In this document: positions 16,488-25,001 of the stretch, piece by piece
Position numbering within the stretch: position 1 is the stretch's first letter
Layout: each line of letters opens with the position of its first letter
Assembly: GCA_963618495.1 (NCBI GenBank)
Contig: CAVESF010000014.1
Coordinates: forward strand, 1-52,043
Direction: 5' to 3'
DNA from: Apopatosoma sp963618495
Lineage (GTDB): Bacteria; Bacillota; Clostridia; Oscillospirales; CAG-272
Length of the DNA: 52,043 nucleotides
Program-made: the position numbers and the translations under genes
Notes under the pieces: model-generated
What the model saw: the letters and a program-made list of their open reading frames with translations, nothing else
Database searches by the model: none
What the model was told of the DNA's origin: nothing

Positions 16488-17154
16488 CGCAGACCTCCAG
16501 AGAATATCCTGCATTGCGCGATGCCTTTATTGCTATATCGGCACCAAGCGCCGTCAGCTTTTTGCGCAGATACGAAATGTATACCCATACTACATTTATT
16601 TCAGCATCGCTGTCATAGCCCCATATCTTCTCCATGAACTGCTCGGCGGAAATAATGCGCCTCGGATTTGAGAGGAAATATTCCATCATCTGATATTCCT
16701 TGTTTGCAAGACGGAAACTGCCCGTCGGCGACGAAAGCTCGAAGGTTGCCCTGTCGAGCGTTATATTGCCGAAGCCGAGCTTGGTGTCCGCTTCTTCCTT
16801 TGTCCGCGTGATGGCGCGTATGCGTGCAAGCAGTTCTCTCGTGTCAAATGGCTTTGGCAGATAATCGTTTGCGCCGCTGTCAAGCCCGAGAACCCTGTCC
16901 TCTATCTCGGATTTTGCGGTAAGCATCAGAATCGGAATGCGGTTTCCCGATGCACGCACCTTTTTCAGAACGGAAATTCCGTCCAGCTTCGGCATCATAA
17001 TATCGAGAACGGCGACATCGTAATTTCCCGATTCGATATAAGCAAGCGCCTCTTCTCCGTCATAGACCGCATCGGCTGAATAATTGTTTTTTTCGAATAT
17101 TTTGACGATGGCTTTTGCAAGCGCCTTTTCGTCCTCGGCAAGCAAAATACGCAT
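16477..17154 (-). CDS. OmpR/PhoB-type response regulator
   Basis: The 225-residue regulator has a receiver domain with the acidic pair AEDE, phospho-acceptor Asp51 (VLDIMMPK) and Lys101 (PKPF), then a winged-helix DNA-binding domain (about 130-222) with LANKEYQMMEYFLSNP and VWVYISYLRKKL. It is the first gene of the two-component pair, with AAAGGAGG before the ATG. A weak promoter may lie in the 270-base divergent region shared with the LysR gene, with TACAAT about 30 bases upstream on the minus strand, but its -35 box is poor. Confidence 0.94.
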   Translation of the reverse strand: MRILLAEDEKALAKAIVKIFEKNNYSADAVYDGEEALAYIESGNYDVAVLDIMMPKLDGISVLKKVRASGNRIPILMLTAKSEIEDRVLGLDSGANDYLPKPFDTRELLARIRAITRTKEEADTKLGFGNITLDRATFELSSPTGSFRLANKEYQMMEYFLSNPRRIISAEQFMEKIWGYDSDAEINVVWVYISYLRKKLTALGADIAIKASRNAGYSLEVCDDK

Positions 17155-17348
17155 AGTGCTGCCTCCTTTCGCATTTTCCCATATTGTAGCACCGATTTCT
17201 TAATTCAAGTTAAAAATACGATTTTTTACCCGTTTTTGTTTTTTCGGTATAAGTATACCATAAATCCAGCAAAATTTCAATATAAAAAAAGCTGTGCGCC
17301 ATGTATGGATTTACATCCGAAAAACAGCACCGCATTTCGCAAATCCGG

Positions 17349-17377
17349 TTGACAAAACGGATATCTTTTGATATAAT
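17349..17377 (+). promoter_or_regulatory. Perfect sigma-A promoter of the LysR gene
   Basis: TTGACA (17349-17354), 17 bases, TATAAT (17372-17377). The start of transcription should fall near 17384, leaving a leader of about 45 bases. Confidence 0.85.
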
Positions 17378-17427
17378 TCTTATGTACTTTATAAGATAAC
17401 GGCACATTTCGGACAAGAGGAGAAAAA

Positions 17428-18357
17428 ATGAACTTATTGTATTTCAAATATGCGGTCGAGGTTGCCGCAAGCGGCTCGATAAATAAAGCTGCCGAAAAGC
17501 TGTATATGGACCAGCCGAACCTCAGCCGCTGCATAAAGGAGCTTGAGACATCGCTCGGCGTAAATATCTTTGCGCGCTCTCCGAAAGGAATGAGGGTCAC
17601 CCCCGAGGGCGAGGTGTTTCTGAAATATGCGGAAAGCATTCTCAAGCAGGTCGATACCGTCGAAAATATGTTTCGCAACGGCTTTTCGGAGAAGAAGAAA
17701 TTTTCGATTTCCGTTCCGAGGGCAAGCTATATCAGCGATGCGTTTTCTTCCTTTTCCGCGGGCCTTCCGACAAACGGCGGATTTGAAATTTTCTATAAAG
17801 AAACAAACGCCATGCGCGCCGTAAAAAACATTCTCGAGTCCGATTATTCGCTCGGCATCATCCGCTATGCCGAGCAATATGACAAATATTACAAAGATAT
17901 GATGGACAGCAAGGGACTCTCATACGAGCTTATAACAGAATTTCGCTATGTGCTGGTGACAAGCGAAAATTCCCCGCTTGCCGCCCTTGACGAGATAGGC
18001 TATGCGGACATTTCCGAGCTTGTAGAGATAGCCCATGCCGACCCGTATGTTCCGTCGCTTCCTCTCGCCGAGGTAAAGAAAGAAGAACTTCCCGAAATGG
18101 AAAAGAGAATTTTCGTTTTCGAGCGGGCAAGCCAGTTTGAATTGCTTTCAAAAAATCCGAGTACATTCATGTGGGCTTCTCCGATTCCGCAGTCGCTTCT
18201 TCACAGATTCGGTCTCGTGCAGAAAATCTGCTCCGAAAATCATAAAGTTTACAAGGATCTTATCATATACAAAAAAGACTATCATCTGACAGAGCTTGAC
18301 AGAGCTTTTATAACCGAACTCTGCCGCGTCAAGCGCGAGCTTTTTGCGGGAAGATGA
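17428..18357 (+). CDS. LysR family transcriptional regulator
   Basis: The 309-residue protein has an N-terminal winged helix-turn-helix (about 1-60) with YFKYAVEVAASGSINKAA, LYMDQPNLSRCIKELE and GVNIFARSPKGMRVTPEGE, all standard LTTR landmarks, and an effector-binding domain that is degenerate compared with CysB/BenM types. AGAGGAG precedes the ATG. A perfect sigma-A promoter drives it. It lies upstream of, and on the same strand as, the kinase-hydrogenase operon with a 252-base gap, so it is a candidate regulator of that operon, but LysR proteins more often act on divergent genes, which here is the two-component operon. Confidence 0.93.
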   Translation: MNLLYFKYAVEVAASGSINKAAEKLYMDQPNLSRCIKELETSLGVNIFARSPKGMRVTPEGEVFLKYAESILKQVDTVENMFRNGFSEKKKFSISVPRASYISDAFSSFSAGLPTNGGFEIFYKETNAMRAVKNILESDYSLGIIRYAEQYDKYYKDMMDSKGLSYELITEFRYVLVTSENSPLAALDEIGYADISELVEIAHADPYVPSLPLAEVKKEELPEMEKRIFVFERASQFELLSKNPSTFMWASPIPQSLLHRFGLVQKICSENHKVYKDLIIYKKDYHLTELDRAFITELCRVKRELFAGR

Positions 18358-18609
18358 ACCTGCCGTTACGCCGCCGTCGCATCTTGCGGCAGGCAGGCGG
18401 AGCAAGCCGGATACGCCAATCGGAATCGCGGAATTTTGTTTCGTTCTTCGTTATATCGATAAATACCATACCGATATATAAAAACTGCACTTCCCTTTTT
18501 TTCGACGCTGTTGTATTCTATAATTGATAAAATAAAAATAATATATATATTTTCCGGCATTCATGTTAAAGCGCATGGATAAGGTTGCAAGGAGGAAAAG
18601 GGATAAAGA

Positions 18610-19359
18610 ATGAATCTCGATAGAATAATTGCGGTCAGAAACAATAAGACGGTCTACCGCGACGGCGATCTCTGCATGAAAGTGTTCGACGCGTCGTATT
18701 CCAAAGCCGATGTTCTGAGCGAAGCACTGAATCAGGCAAGGGCCGAGGAAACGGGACTTAATGTTCCGACTGTTCACGAAGTGACACTCATGGATGGCAA
18801 ATGGACTATTGTCACCGATTATATCAAGGGAAAAACGCTCTCGCAGCTTATGCTCGAGAACCCCGAAAAGAAAGACGGATATCTTGAATTTTTTGTAGAT
18901 CTGCAGATTGAAGTGCAGTCGAAGCGCTGCCCGCTTCTCACAAAGCTGCGCGACAAGATGAGCAGAAAAATCTCGCAGACAGATTTCGACGCGACAACAC
19001 GTTATGAGCTTTATACAAGGCTCGACGATATGCCGAAGCACAGCAAGCTCTGCCACGGCGACTTCAATCCGTCTAATATCATCATCACAGAGGAGGGGAC
19101 GCCGTATATCCTCGACTGGTCGCATGCGGCACAGGGCAACGGTTCGGCGGACGCGGCAAGAACATATCTGCTCTTTTGGCTGAACGGCGACATAAACGGC
19201 GCCGAAAAATATCTTGATCTTTTCTGTGCAAAGAGTCATACAGAAAAGAAATATGTTCAGAAGTGGATGCCGATAGTCGCCGCTTCACAGACAGTAAAAG
19301 GCAACGAAAAAGAACGCGAATTCCTCCATAGCTGGGTGAATGTCGTTGATTATGAATAA
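18610..19359 (+). CDS. APH-fold phosphotransferase, TIGR02172-like, leading the hydrogenase operon
   Basis: The 249-residue paralogue of the protein at 7115-7870 carries the same N-terminal hallmark (RNNKTVYRDGD and EALNQARAEETGLN), Brenner motif CHGDFNPSN (His149, Asp151, Asn156) and metal site ILDWSHA (Asp169), so it should be an active small-molecule or protein kinase of the APH fold. GGAGG lies before the ATG. Only 21 bases separate it from the first [2Fe-2S] gene, with an intervening AAAGGAAG ribosome site and no terminator, so it is probably co-transcribed with the sensory hydrogenase genes. That association is unexpected for the family. Its substrate is unknown. Confidence 0.85.
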   Translation: MNLDRIIAVRNNKTVYRDGDLCMKVFDASYSKADVLSEALNQARAEETGLNVPTVHEVTLMDGKWTIVTDYIKGKTLSQLMLENPEKKDGYLEFFVDLQIEVQSKRCPLLTKLRDKMSRKISQTDFDATTRYELYTRLDDMPKHSKLCHGDFNPSNIIITEEGTPYILDWSHAAQGNGSADAARTYLLFWLNGDINGAEKYLDLFCAKSHTEKKYVQKWMPIVAASQTVKGNEKEREFLHSWVNVVDYE

Positions 19360-19380
19360 CATTGAAAGGAAGAAATTAAA

Positions 19381-19620
19381 ATGAAAGTAACAGTTTGCAT
19401 CGGTTCCTCATGTCACATCAAAGGTTCCCGCCAGGTAGTGGAGGGACTCCAGTACTGCATCAGCGAAGCAGGTCTCGGCGATAAGGTTGAGCTCGGCGGA
19501 ACATTCTGCATGGGCAAATGCCAGCTCGGCGTCTGCGTTACGGTTGACGGTGAATTTTACTCCGTGACACCCGAAACAGTCAAGGATTTCTTTGACAAAG
19601 AAATCAAAGCAAAGGTGTAA
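19381..19620 (+). CDS. Mini NuoE-like [2Fe-2S] thioredoxin-fold protein 1
   Basis: The 79-residue protein corresponds to only the C-terminal thioredoxin-like [2Fe-2S] half of NuoE/HydC-type subunits. The four ligands are seen as C-x4-C (Cys6, Cys11 in VCIGSSCH) and C-x3-C (Cys43, Cys47 in TFCMGKCQLG). Two further cysteines (26, 52) are extra. It lacks the N-terminal helical domain that docks NuoE to NuoF. AAAGGAAG precedes its ATG. It is followed after two bases by a second such gene and then the H-cluster sensor, so it is likely an electron carrier or redox module of that complex. Confidence 0.88.
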   Translation: MKVTVCIGSSCHIKGSRQVVEGLQYCISEAGLGDKVELGGTFCMGKCQLGVCVTVDGEFYSVTPETVKDFFDKEIKAKV

Positions 19621-19622
19621 GT

Positions 19623-19889
19623 ATGATATTTATCGAGGTATGCGTCGGCAGCTCATGCCATCTCAAGGGCGCACCGCGAATCGTTGAGCTGCTTCAGGAA
19701 AAAATCGCAAAAAACAAACTGGAGGACGAAATCGTATTGACCGGAGCTTTCTGCTCGGGTCGATGCAACCGCATCGGCGTGACTATCACTGTCGGAGACG
19801 AAGTTTTCATCGGAATCACTCCGGAAAACTTCGGAGAATTCTGGGATAAGACAATCATGCCCGCCGTTCAAAAAACAAAGGAGGAATAA
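19623..19889 (+). CDS. Mini NuoE-like [2Fe-2S] thioredoxin-fold protein 2
   Basis: The 88-residue paralogue of the preceding protein keeps C-x4-C (Cys7, Cys12 in VCVGSSCH) and C-x3-C (Cys44, Cys48 in AFCSGRCNR). It also lacks the NuoE N-terminal domain. The two start two bases apart, the second ribosome site (AAAGGTG) lying in the end of the first gene, so they are coupled. Their divergence (a different spacing after the last cysteine, no extra cysteines here) suggests distinct partners. A typical NuoF-like flavoprotein is missing from the window, so they probably do not feed NADH electrons. Confidence 0.88.
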   Translation: MIFIEVCVGSSCHLKGAPRIVELLQEKIAKNKLEDEIVLTGAFCSGRCNRIGVTITVGDEVFIGITPENFGEFWDKTIMPAVQKTKEE

Positions 19890-19891
19890 TT

Positions 19892-21568
19892 TTGTCTGAA
19901 TGTCTGACACTGAAAAAATCAAATTGCAAAAACTGCTATAAGTGCATTCGCCACTGCCCCGTAAAGTCAATACGTTTTTCGGGAAATCAGGCACATATCA
20001 TCGGAAACGAATGCATTCTCTGCGGTCATTGCCTTGTCGTCTGCCCGCAGAATGCAAAGCAGATAGTTGACGAGACCGAAAAGGTCAAGGTGCTTATCCA
20101 GTCGGGCTCTCCCGTATATGCCAGCCTTGCTCCCTCGTTTATTGCAAATTATCCCGGCATCGGCATAGAGGGAATGAGAAAAGCGCTCAAAAAGCTTGGT
20201 TTTGCCGATGCGGAAGAAACCGCAATCGGTGCTTCTATAGTAAAAACCGAATATGAAAGAATGCTTGCGGAAGACGTTCAGGATGTCGTCATATCATCCT
20301 GCTGTCATTCAATAAATCTTCTTGTTCAGAAGTATTTTCCCTCGCTTCTTCCCTGCCTTGCCGATATCATGTCTCCGATGCAGGCTCACTGCACCGAGAT
20401 AAAAAAGAGACATCCGGAGGCAAAGACCGTTTTCATAGGTCCGTGTGTTGCAAAGAAAGACGAAGCCGACCATTATGAAGGCATTGTCGATGCGGTGCTT
20501 GCTTACGAAGAACTGACATCATGGCTGAAAGCCGAGCATATCGAACTTGAACCCGATATGGACGATACAGAGCACAGCCGTGCGCGCTTCTTCCCGACAA
20601 CGGGCGGCATACTCAAGACAATGGCGCAAAACGCCCCGGGATATACATATCTTGCGGTAGACGGCGTTGAAAACTGCATTAACGCGCTCAAGGATATTGA
20701 GAGCGGCAATGTTCATAAATGCTTTATCGAAATGTCCGCCTGCGCGGGTAGCTGTATCGGCGGTCCTGCCATGGAGCGATATCACCGCTCTCCTGTAGGC
20801 GACTACCGTTCCGTTGCGGAATACGCCGGCAAAGAGGACTTTGATGTCGAGCAGCCGGATGCGCTCGAGCTTAAAAAGCGTTTTGAGCCAATTGAGCGCA
20901 GATACGGCATTCCATCCGAGGATGAAATCAAGGCTATTCTCAAGAAAATGGGCAAAAATCGCCCGGAGGACGAGCTTAACTGCGGTTCCTGCGGTTATGA
21001 TACCTGCCGTGAAAAAGCGATAGCCATCTATCACGGAAAAGCGGAGATTTCCATGTGTTTGCCTTACCTCAAAGAAAAAGCCGAGAGCTTCTCCGACTGC
21101 ATCGTTTCAAATACGCCGAATGCGCTTATCGTTGTAAACGACGCGCTGGAGGTTCAGCAGATAAATCCCGCGGCGCTGAAGATTCTCAATATCCGCCACG
21201 CGTCCGATGTTCTCGGCGATCAGGTTGTGCGTATATTGGAACCGAAGCCTTTCCTCGATGTTCTCGAGAGCAAGCAAAGCATCCGCAACCGCAGAACATA
21301 CCTTGCCGAATACGACAGGTATGTGGAAGAGACAGTTATTTACGACGGTACATACCATATGCTTCTCTGCATCATGAGAGATGTCACCGACGAAGAAAAA
21401 GAGCGTGAAAAACGCGAGAAGCAGCGCAATCAGACGGTGGAAACCGCGGATAAGGTCGTAGACAAGCAGATGCGTATCGTTCAGGAGATTGCATCGCTTC
21501 TCGGCGAGACTGCCGCAGAAACCAAGATTGCCCTTACCAAGCTGAAAGAGAGTGTTTCCGATGAATGA
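19892..21568 (+). CDS. PAS-linked [Fe-Fe]-hydrogenase-domain sensor (HsfB-like)
   Basis: The 558-residue protein has, in order: two [4Fe-4S] motifs (Cys12/15/18/22 and Cys41/44/47/51), an iron-hydrogenase large-chain domain (about 65-310), a C-x2-C-x4-C-x16-C iron-sulfur motif (Cys364/367/372/389), a PAS domain (about 400-500) and a charged C-terminal coiled coil. In the hydrogenase domain the three H-cluster loops read ISSCCHS, GPCVAKKDE and EMSACAGSCIGG: all four cluster cysteines persist (138, 185, 284, 288) but MACxGGC has become SACAGSC and Pro after CC is His. This fits a sensory, not turnover, hydrogenase as described for group C/HsfB proteins. It starts with TTG at 19892, seven bases after GGAGG, and overlaps the phosphatase gene by eight bases. 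Confidence 0.88.
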   Translation: MSECLTLKKSNCKNCYKCIRHCPVKSIRFSGNQAHIIGNECILCGHCLVVCPQNAKQIVDETEKVKVLIQSGSPVYASLAPSFIANYPGIGIEGMRKALKKLGFADAEETAIGASIVKTEYERMLAEDVQDVVISSCCHSINLLVQKYFPSLLPCLADIMSPMQAHCTEIKKRHPEAKTVFIGPCVAKKDEADHYEGIVDAVLAYEELTSWLKAEHIELEPDMDDTEHSRARFFPTTGGILKTMAQNAPGYTYLAVDGVENCINALKDIESGNVHKCFIEMSACAGSCIGGPAMERYHRSPVGDYRSVAEYAGKEDFDVEQPDALELKKRFEPIERRYGIPSEDEIKAILKKMGKNRPEDELNCGSCGYDTCREKAIAIYHGKAEISMCLPYLKEKAESFSDCIVSNTPNALIVVNDALEVQQINPAALKILNIRHASDVLGDQVVRILEPKPFLDVLESKQSIRNRRTYLAEYDRYVEETVIYDGTYHMLLCIMRDVTDEEKEREKREKQRNQTVETADKVVDKQMRIVQEIASLLGETAAETKIALTKLKESVSDE

Positions 21569-22733
21569 TCTTTGTGCCGATATCGGCTATAAAAGCATCA
21601 ACCATATAGGCGAGCAGCTTTGCGGAGACCATGTCGATATTCTTGAGCCGGATGACAATTCCTCTGTGATTGTGTTGGCAGACGGGCTCGGAAGCGGCGT
21701 CAAGGCGAGTATTCTTTCCACTCTGACAAGCAAAATCATCTCTACGATGGTGGCTGAGGGGCTTTCGCTTTCCGACTGTGTCGAAACCATTGCGCAGACG
21801 CTCCCGATATGCTCCGTGAGAGGGGTCGCATATTCCACCTTTACCATCATGAGGCTCGTCGAAAACCGTGAGATGGAGCTGATACAGTATGACAATCCGC
21901 TCACTATCCTGCTTCGCGACGGCAAGAATTACGACTATCCCAAAACGGAAACGACTATCGGCGGCAAGAAGATTTATCAATCTCTGATAAAGCTTCAGGA
22001 GGACGATATATTCATCGCCATGAGCGACGGTTGTCCCCACGCCGGAATAGGACTTGCTTATAATTTCGGCTGGAAGCGCGAAGATATAATCGAATTTATG
22101 GAAGCGGCGGCGGCAGGCGGATATACCGCAAAAACACTGTCGACGATTCTAATAGACGAAGCAAACAAGCTTTACGGCGGTCGCCCGGGCGACGATGCGA
22201 CAGCCTGCGTAATAAAGATACGCAAGCGCGTGCCTATGAATATTCTTTTCGGTCCCCCGAGAGACCGCGACGACTGCAACCGCATGATGGCGCTTTTCTT
22301 CTCAAAGGAGGGCAAGCATATCGTATGCGGCGGCACGACTTCGTCCATTGCCGCAAAGTATCTCGGCAAAAAAGTCGAAGCCGATATAAATTTCGCGCGT
22401 TCTGATATTCCCCCGATTGCAAAAATCGAAGGCATCGATCTCGTCACCGAGGGCGTCATCACGGTAAACCGCGTCGTGGAATATGCCAAGGATGCGATAG
22501 GCGAAAATAAACTCTATGAAAAATGGAGCTACGGGCATGACGGCGCATCGCTTATCTGCCGTATGCTCTTTGAGGAAGCGACGGATATAAACTTCTATGT
22601 CGGTCGTGCTGTAAATCCGGCGCATCAGAATCCGGATTTGCCGATAAACTTTAATATAAAAATGAATCTTGTGGAAGAGCTGTCCGCTTGCCTCAAGCAG
22701 ATGGGAAAACATATAAAGGTCAGCTATTTCTGA
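21561..22733 (+). CDS. SpoIIE/PP2C-type serine phosphatase linked to sensory hydrogenase
   Basis: The 390-residue protein has a PP2C-like (SpoIIE) phosphatase core in its first 225 residues: GDHVDIL, the metal-binding LADGLGSGVKA, YDNPLTILLRDG, AMSDGCPHAG and GRPGDDATACVIKI. The remaining 165 residues form a domain of unknown function seen in phosphatases of hydrogenase clusters. I chose the ATG at 21561, which overlaps the sensor gene stop as ATGAATGA; three codons earlier a GTG has no better support. It should dephosphorylate Ser/Thr residues on a partner in response to the PAS/H-cluster sensor. No anti-sigma antagonist or Ser kinase of the SpoIIAB type is present; the APH-fold protein upstream is the only kinase-like gene. 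Confidence 0.87.
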   Translation: MNDLCADIGYKSINHIGEQLCGDHVDILEPDDNSSVIVLADGLGSGVKASILSTLTSKIISTMVAEGLSLSDCVETIAQTLPICSVRGVAYSTFTIMRLVENREMELIQYDNPLTILLRDGKNYDYPKTETTIGGKKIYQSLIKLQEDDIFIAMSDGCPHAGIGLAYNFGWKREDIIEFMEAAAAGGYTAKTLSTILIDEANKLYGGRPGDDATACVIKIRKRVPMNILFGPPRDRDDCNRMMALFFSKEGKHIVCGGTTSSIAAKYLGKKVEADINFARSDIPPIAKIEGIDLVTEGVITVNRVVEYAKDAIGENKLYEKWSYGHDGASLICRMLFEEATDINFYVGRAVNPAHQNPDLPINFNIKMNLVEELSACLKQMGKHIKVSYF

Positions 22734-22745
22734 TAGGAGTTGCTT

Positions 22746-24167
22746 ATGAGAAAATTTGATACCAAGGTACAACACCTTAAATACAAAGTCCTGCGTGAAG
22801 TGGCAAAGCAGGCATGGGCAGATACCCTGCAGGATAATCTGCTTGATATCCCGACGATAATCGTGCCCGGCAAGGTTCCGACCATGCGTTGTTGCGTCTA
22901 TAAAGAGAGAGCGATACTGAACGAGCGCGTCAAACTCGCCATGGGCGGCAATAAGAAAAATCCGAATGTCATCGAGGTTATCGATATCGCCTGCGACGAA
23001 TGTCCGATGGGCGGCTATGAAGTTACAAATGCCTGCCGCGGCTGTCTTGCTCACCGCTGTGAGGATGTCTGCCGCTTCGGCGCTATCTCGTTTGACGAAA
23101 ATCATGTCGCGCATATCGACAAGACAAAATGCAAGGAATGCGGTGCATGCTCCAAGGTCTGCCCCTACAGCGCTATTCACAATTACCAGCGCCCCTGCGA
23201 AACAGCCTGCAAGGTCAAGGCTATCTACATGGGCGAGGATAAGCAGGCTTGCATCAATAACGATAAATGCATCTCCTGCGGTGCCTGCGTTTATACCTGC
23301 CCGTTCGGTGCAATCAGCGATAAGTCTTTCATTCTCAATGTTATAGATATGCTGAAAGGCAGTCACGGCAATCAGAACTACAAGATATATGCCATCGTGG
23401 CTCCCTCTATCTCAAGCCAGTTTACTTATGCCAAGCTCGGTCAGGTCATCACGGGACTTCATAAGCTCGGTTTCCATACTGTTATTGAGGCGGCTCTCGG
23501 TGCCGACATGGTGGCCGAAGCCGAATCAAAGGAGCTCGCAGAAAAAGGCTTCCTTACAAGCTCATGCTGCCCTGCCTTTGTCGACTATATCGATAAGAAT
23601 TTCCCCGGGTTCAAGCCGTTTGTTTCGCATAACCTCTCGCCTATGGCGACGATAGCGAAATATCTGAAAGAGCATGAGGAAAACTGCAAGACAGTCTTTA
23701 TCGGTCCGTGCACGGCAAAGAAAATGGAAGTTCAGAAAGAGAGCGTCAAGCCCTATGTTGATGCTGCTCTGACATTTGAAGAACTTCAGGCACTCTTTGA
23801 CAGCAAAGAAATCGATATCACAACGCTTGAAGAGGGCGTGCTCGACAATGCTTCCTACTTCGGAAGAATCTTTGCCCGCTGTGGCGGACTTGCGGATGCC
23901 GTAGCCGAGGGCTTAAAGGAGCAGAATCTTGAATTTGTTCTGAAGCCCTGCTCATGCGACGGAATCGAGCAATGCAAGATAGCGCTCCTGCAAAAGAAAG
24001 CAGGCAAACTGCAAGCCAACTTTATCGAGGGTATGGCATGCGTCGGCGGATGTATCGGCGGCGCGGGATGTCTCACCCATGGCGAAAAGAATAAAGCCGA
24101 GGTGGATAAATACGGCAAAGAAGCTCTTGAAAAGACCATAAAGGATGCGGTTTCCGTTCTGAAATAA
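22746..24167 (+). CDS. [FeFe] hydrogenase, group B-like
   Basis: The 473-residue protein contains several [4Fe-4S] motifs in its first 190 residues (Cys97/100/105/109, Cys129/132/135/139, Cys175/178/181/185 plus Cys151, 155, 169) and a complete H-cluster domain. The loops are TSSCCPAF (Cys275), GPCTAKKME (Cys322, Lys next) and EGMACVGGCIGG (Cys432, Cys436). These match the group B lineage of monomeric [FeFe] hydrogenases, likely ferredoxin-linked. AGGAGT lies six bases before the ATG at 22746; the phosphatase gene ends 12 bases upstream. No maturation genes (hydE, F, G) are in the window. It may be the catalytic output of the operon or a second sensor. Confidence 0.93.
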   Translation: MRKFDTKVQHLKYKVLREVAKQAWADTLQDNLLDIPTIIVPGKVPTMRCCVYKERAILNERVKLAMGGNKKNPNVIEVIDIACDECPMGGYEVTNACRGCLAHRCEDVCRFGAISFDENHVAHIDKTKCKECGACSKVCPYSAIHNYQRPCETACKVKAIYMGEDKQACINNDKCISCGACVYTCPFGAISDKSFILNVIDMLKGSHGNQNYKIYAIVAPSISSQFTYAKLGQVITGLHKLGFHTVIEAALGADMVAEAESKELAEKGFLTSSCCPAFVDYIDKNFPGFKPFVSHNLSPMATIAKYLKEHEENCKTVFIGPCTAKKMEVQKESVKPYVDAALTFEELQALFDSKEIDITTLEEGVLDNASYFGRIFARCGGLADAVAEGLKEQNLEFVLKPCSCDGIEQCKIALLQKKAGKLQANFIEGMACVGGCIGGAGCLTHGEKNKAEVDKYGKEALEKTIKDAVSVLK

Positions 24168-24193
24168 TCAGGCAAAACAAAACCATATGAAAA

Positions 24194-24218
24194 CGGGCTA
24201 AGTTAATGACTCAGCCCG
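24194..24218 (+). terminator. Hairpin after the hydrogenase gene
   Basis: CGGGCT-a-AGT pairs with ACT-c-AGCCCG around TAATG, 27 bases after the stop. The following T-run is poor, so termination may depend on the second hairpin at 24259-24283. Confidence 0.55.
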
Positions 24219-24258
24219 ATGCCGTTTGTCAAGTGCCGCGCCGAAAATCGCGCAAAAA

Positions 24259-24283
24259 AAGTCGGGCGATTTTCGTCCGACTT
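24259..24283. terminator. Bidirectional terminator
   Basis: AAGTCGGGCGA and TCGTCCGACTT form 11 pairs over TTT. On the minus strand it is followed by six or more Ts; on the plus strand by TATATAT. Confidence 0.7.
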
Positions 24284-24391
24284 ATATATATCAATCATCA
24301 ATCAAACTGCGTTTCCATTTATCAGTCGCTTTCCTATTGTTTTTCTTTGTTTTATCATACACAGTCGTTTTTGGCAATATCAAAAAGCAAA

Positions 24392-24418
24392 ACCCGCAGG
24401 TTTTTCAGCTCTGCGGGT
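24392..24418 (-). terminator. Terminator overlapping the end of the TetR gene
   Basis: On the minus strand ACCCGCAG and CTGCGGGT flank a loop that contains the TetR stop codon and are followed by TTTGCTTTTT. The first arm codes for the last residues of TetR. Confidence 0.75.
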
Positions 24419-25001
24419 CATTTTTCTGCGGTATACAGCTTATTATGATGTCTGCGACAAATTCTATAGGAGTCTTGCATTCGTCTTTCAGCCACTCGGA
24501 AACAACAGCGGAGATTCCGTTCAGAAAGAAAAGCATCATATATCCTCTTCTCTCCTCGGGAACGGAAAAACGCGCGAGTATCGGATTGAAAATATGGCGA
24601 AACATCGCCTTGTAGGCATCCATCGCGCGAAAATCGGACGGATTTTTCATAGAGGCGGCATACAGCCTCTTATTATCGCGCACATAGCTTAAATACGGAA
24701 TAAGATAATCGGGAGTAATTAGGACAAGCTCATCCTGCGTGCATTTCTCCAGCCGCTCGATGAAAGCCTCGGCTTTAGTATCGAAATACGAGAGAAAACG
24801 CTCATGCATGAGGCTCACGGCTTCATCGAGCAGGTCTCTCGTGTTTTCATAATGGAGATAAAATGTAGAGCGATTTACGCCTGCCTCGTGGCAGATTTCC
24901 TTTATGGTTATATATTCGAAATTTTTCTTTTCAAGCAGTGCCATCAGCGCTTCATCCATGCGGACTGCCGTGGAAAAATATTTGCTCTCCGATTTATTCA
25001 C
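24405..25001 (-). CDS. TetR family transcriptional regulator
   Basis: The 198-residue protein has a TetR-type helix-turn-helix (about 10-55: YITIKEICHEAGVNRSTFYLHYENTRDLL) and an all-helical ligand domain of the C-terminal type found in DhaS-like regulators. It begins inside the end of the preceding membrane-protein gene (eight-base overlap), so the repressor is the last gene of a three-gene minus-strand operon and probably controls it. GGGAG/AGGTG elements precede the ATG. No divergent gene exists. The inducer is unknown. Confidence 0.92.
   Translation of the reverse strand: MNKSESKYFSTAVRMDEALMALLEKKNFEYITIKEICHEAGVNRSTFYLHYENTRDLLDEAVSLMHERFLSYFDTKAEAFIERLEKCTQDELVLITPDYLIPYLSYVRDNKRLYAASMKNPSDFRAMDAYKAMFRHIFNPILARFSVPEERRGYMMLFFLNGISAVVSEWLKDECKTPIEFVADIIISCIPQKNDPQS

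Noticed and set aside
18359..18396. Terminator after the LysR gene
   Set aside because: CCTGCCG and CGGCAGG can pair but the loop is long and no T-run follows.
22302..23366. 354-codon minus-strand open frame opposite the phosphatase and hydrogenase genes
   Set aside because: It spans two well-supported genes in antisense and shows no recognisable motif; it results from codon bias.
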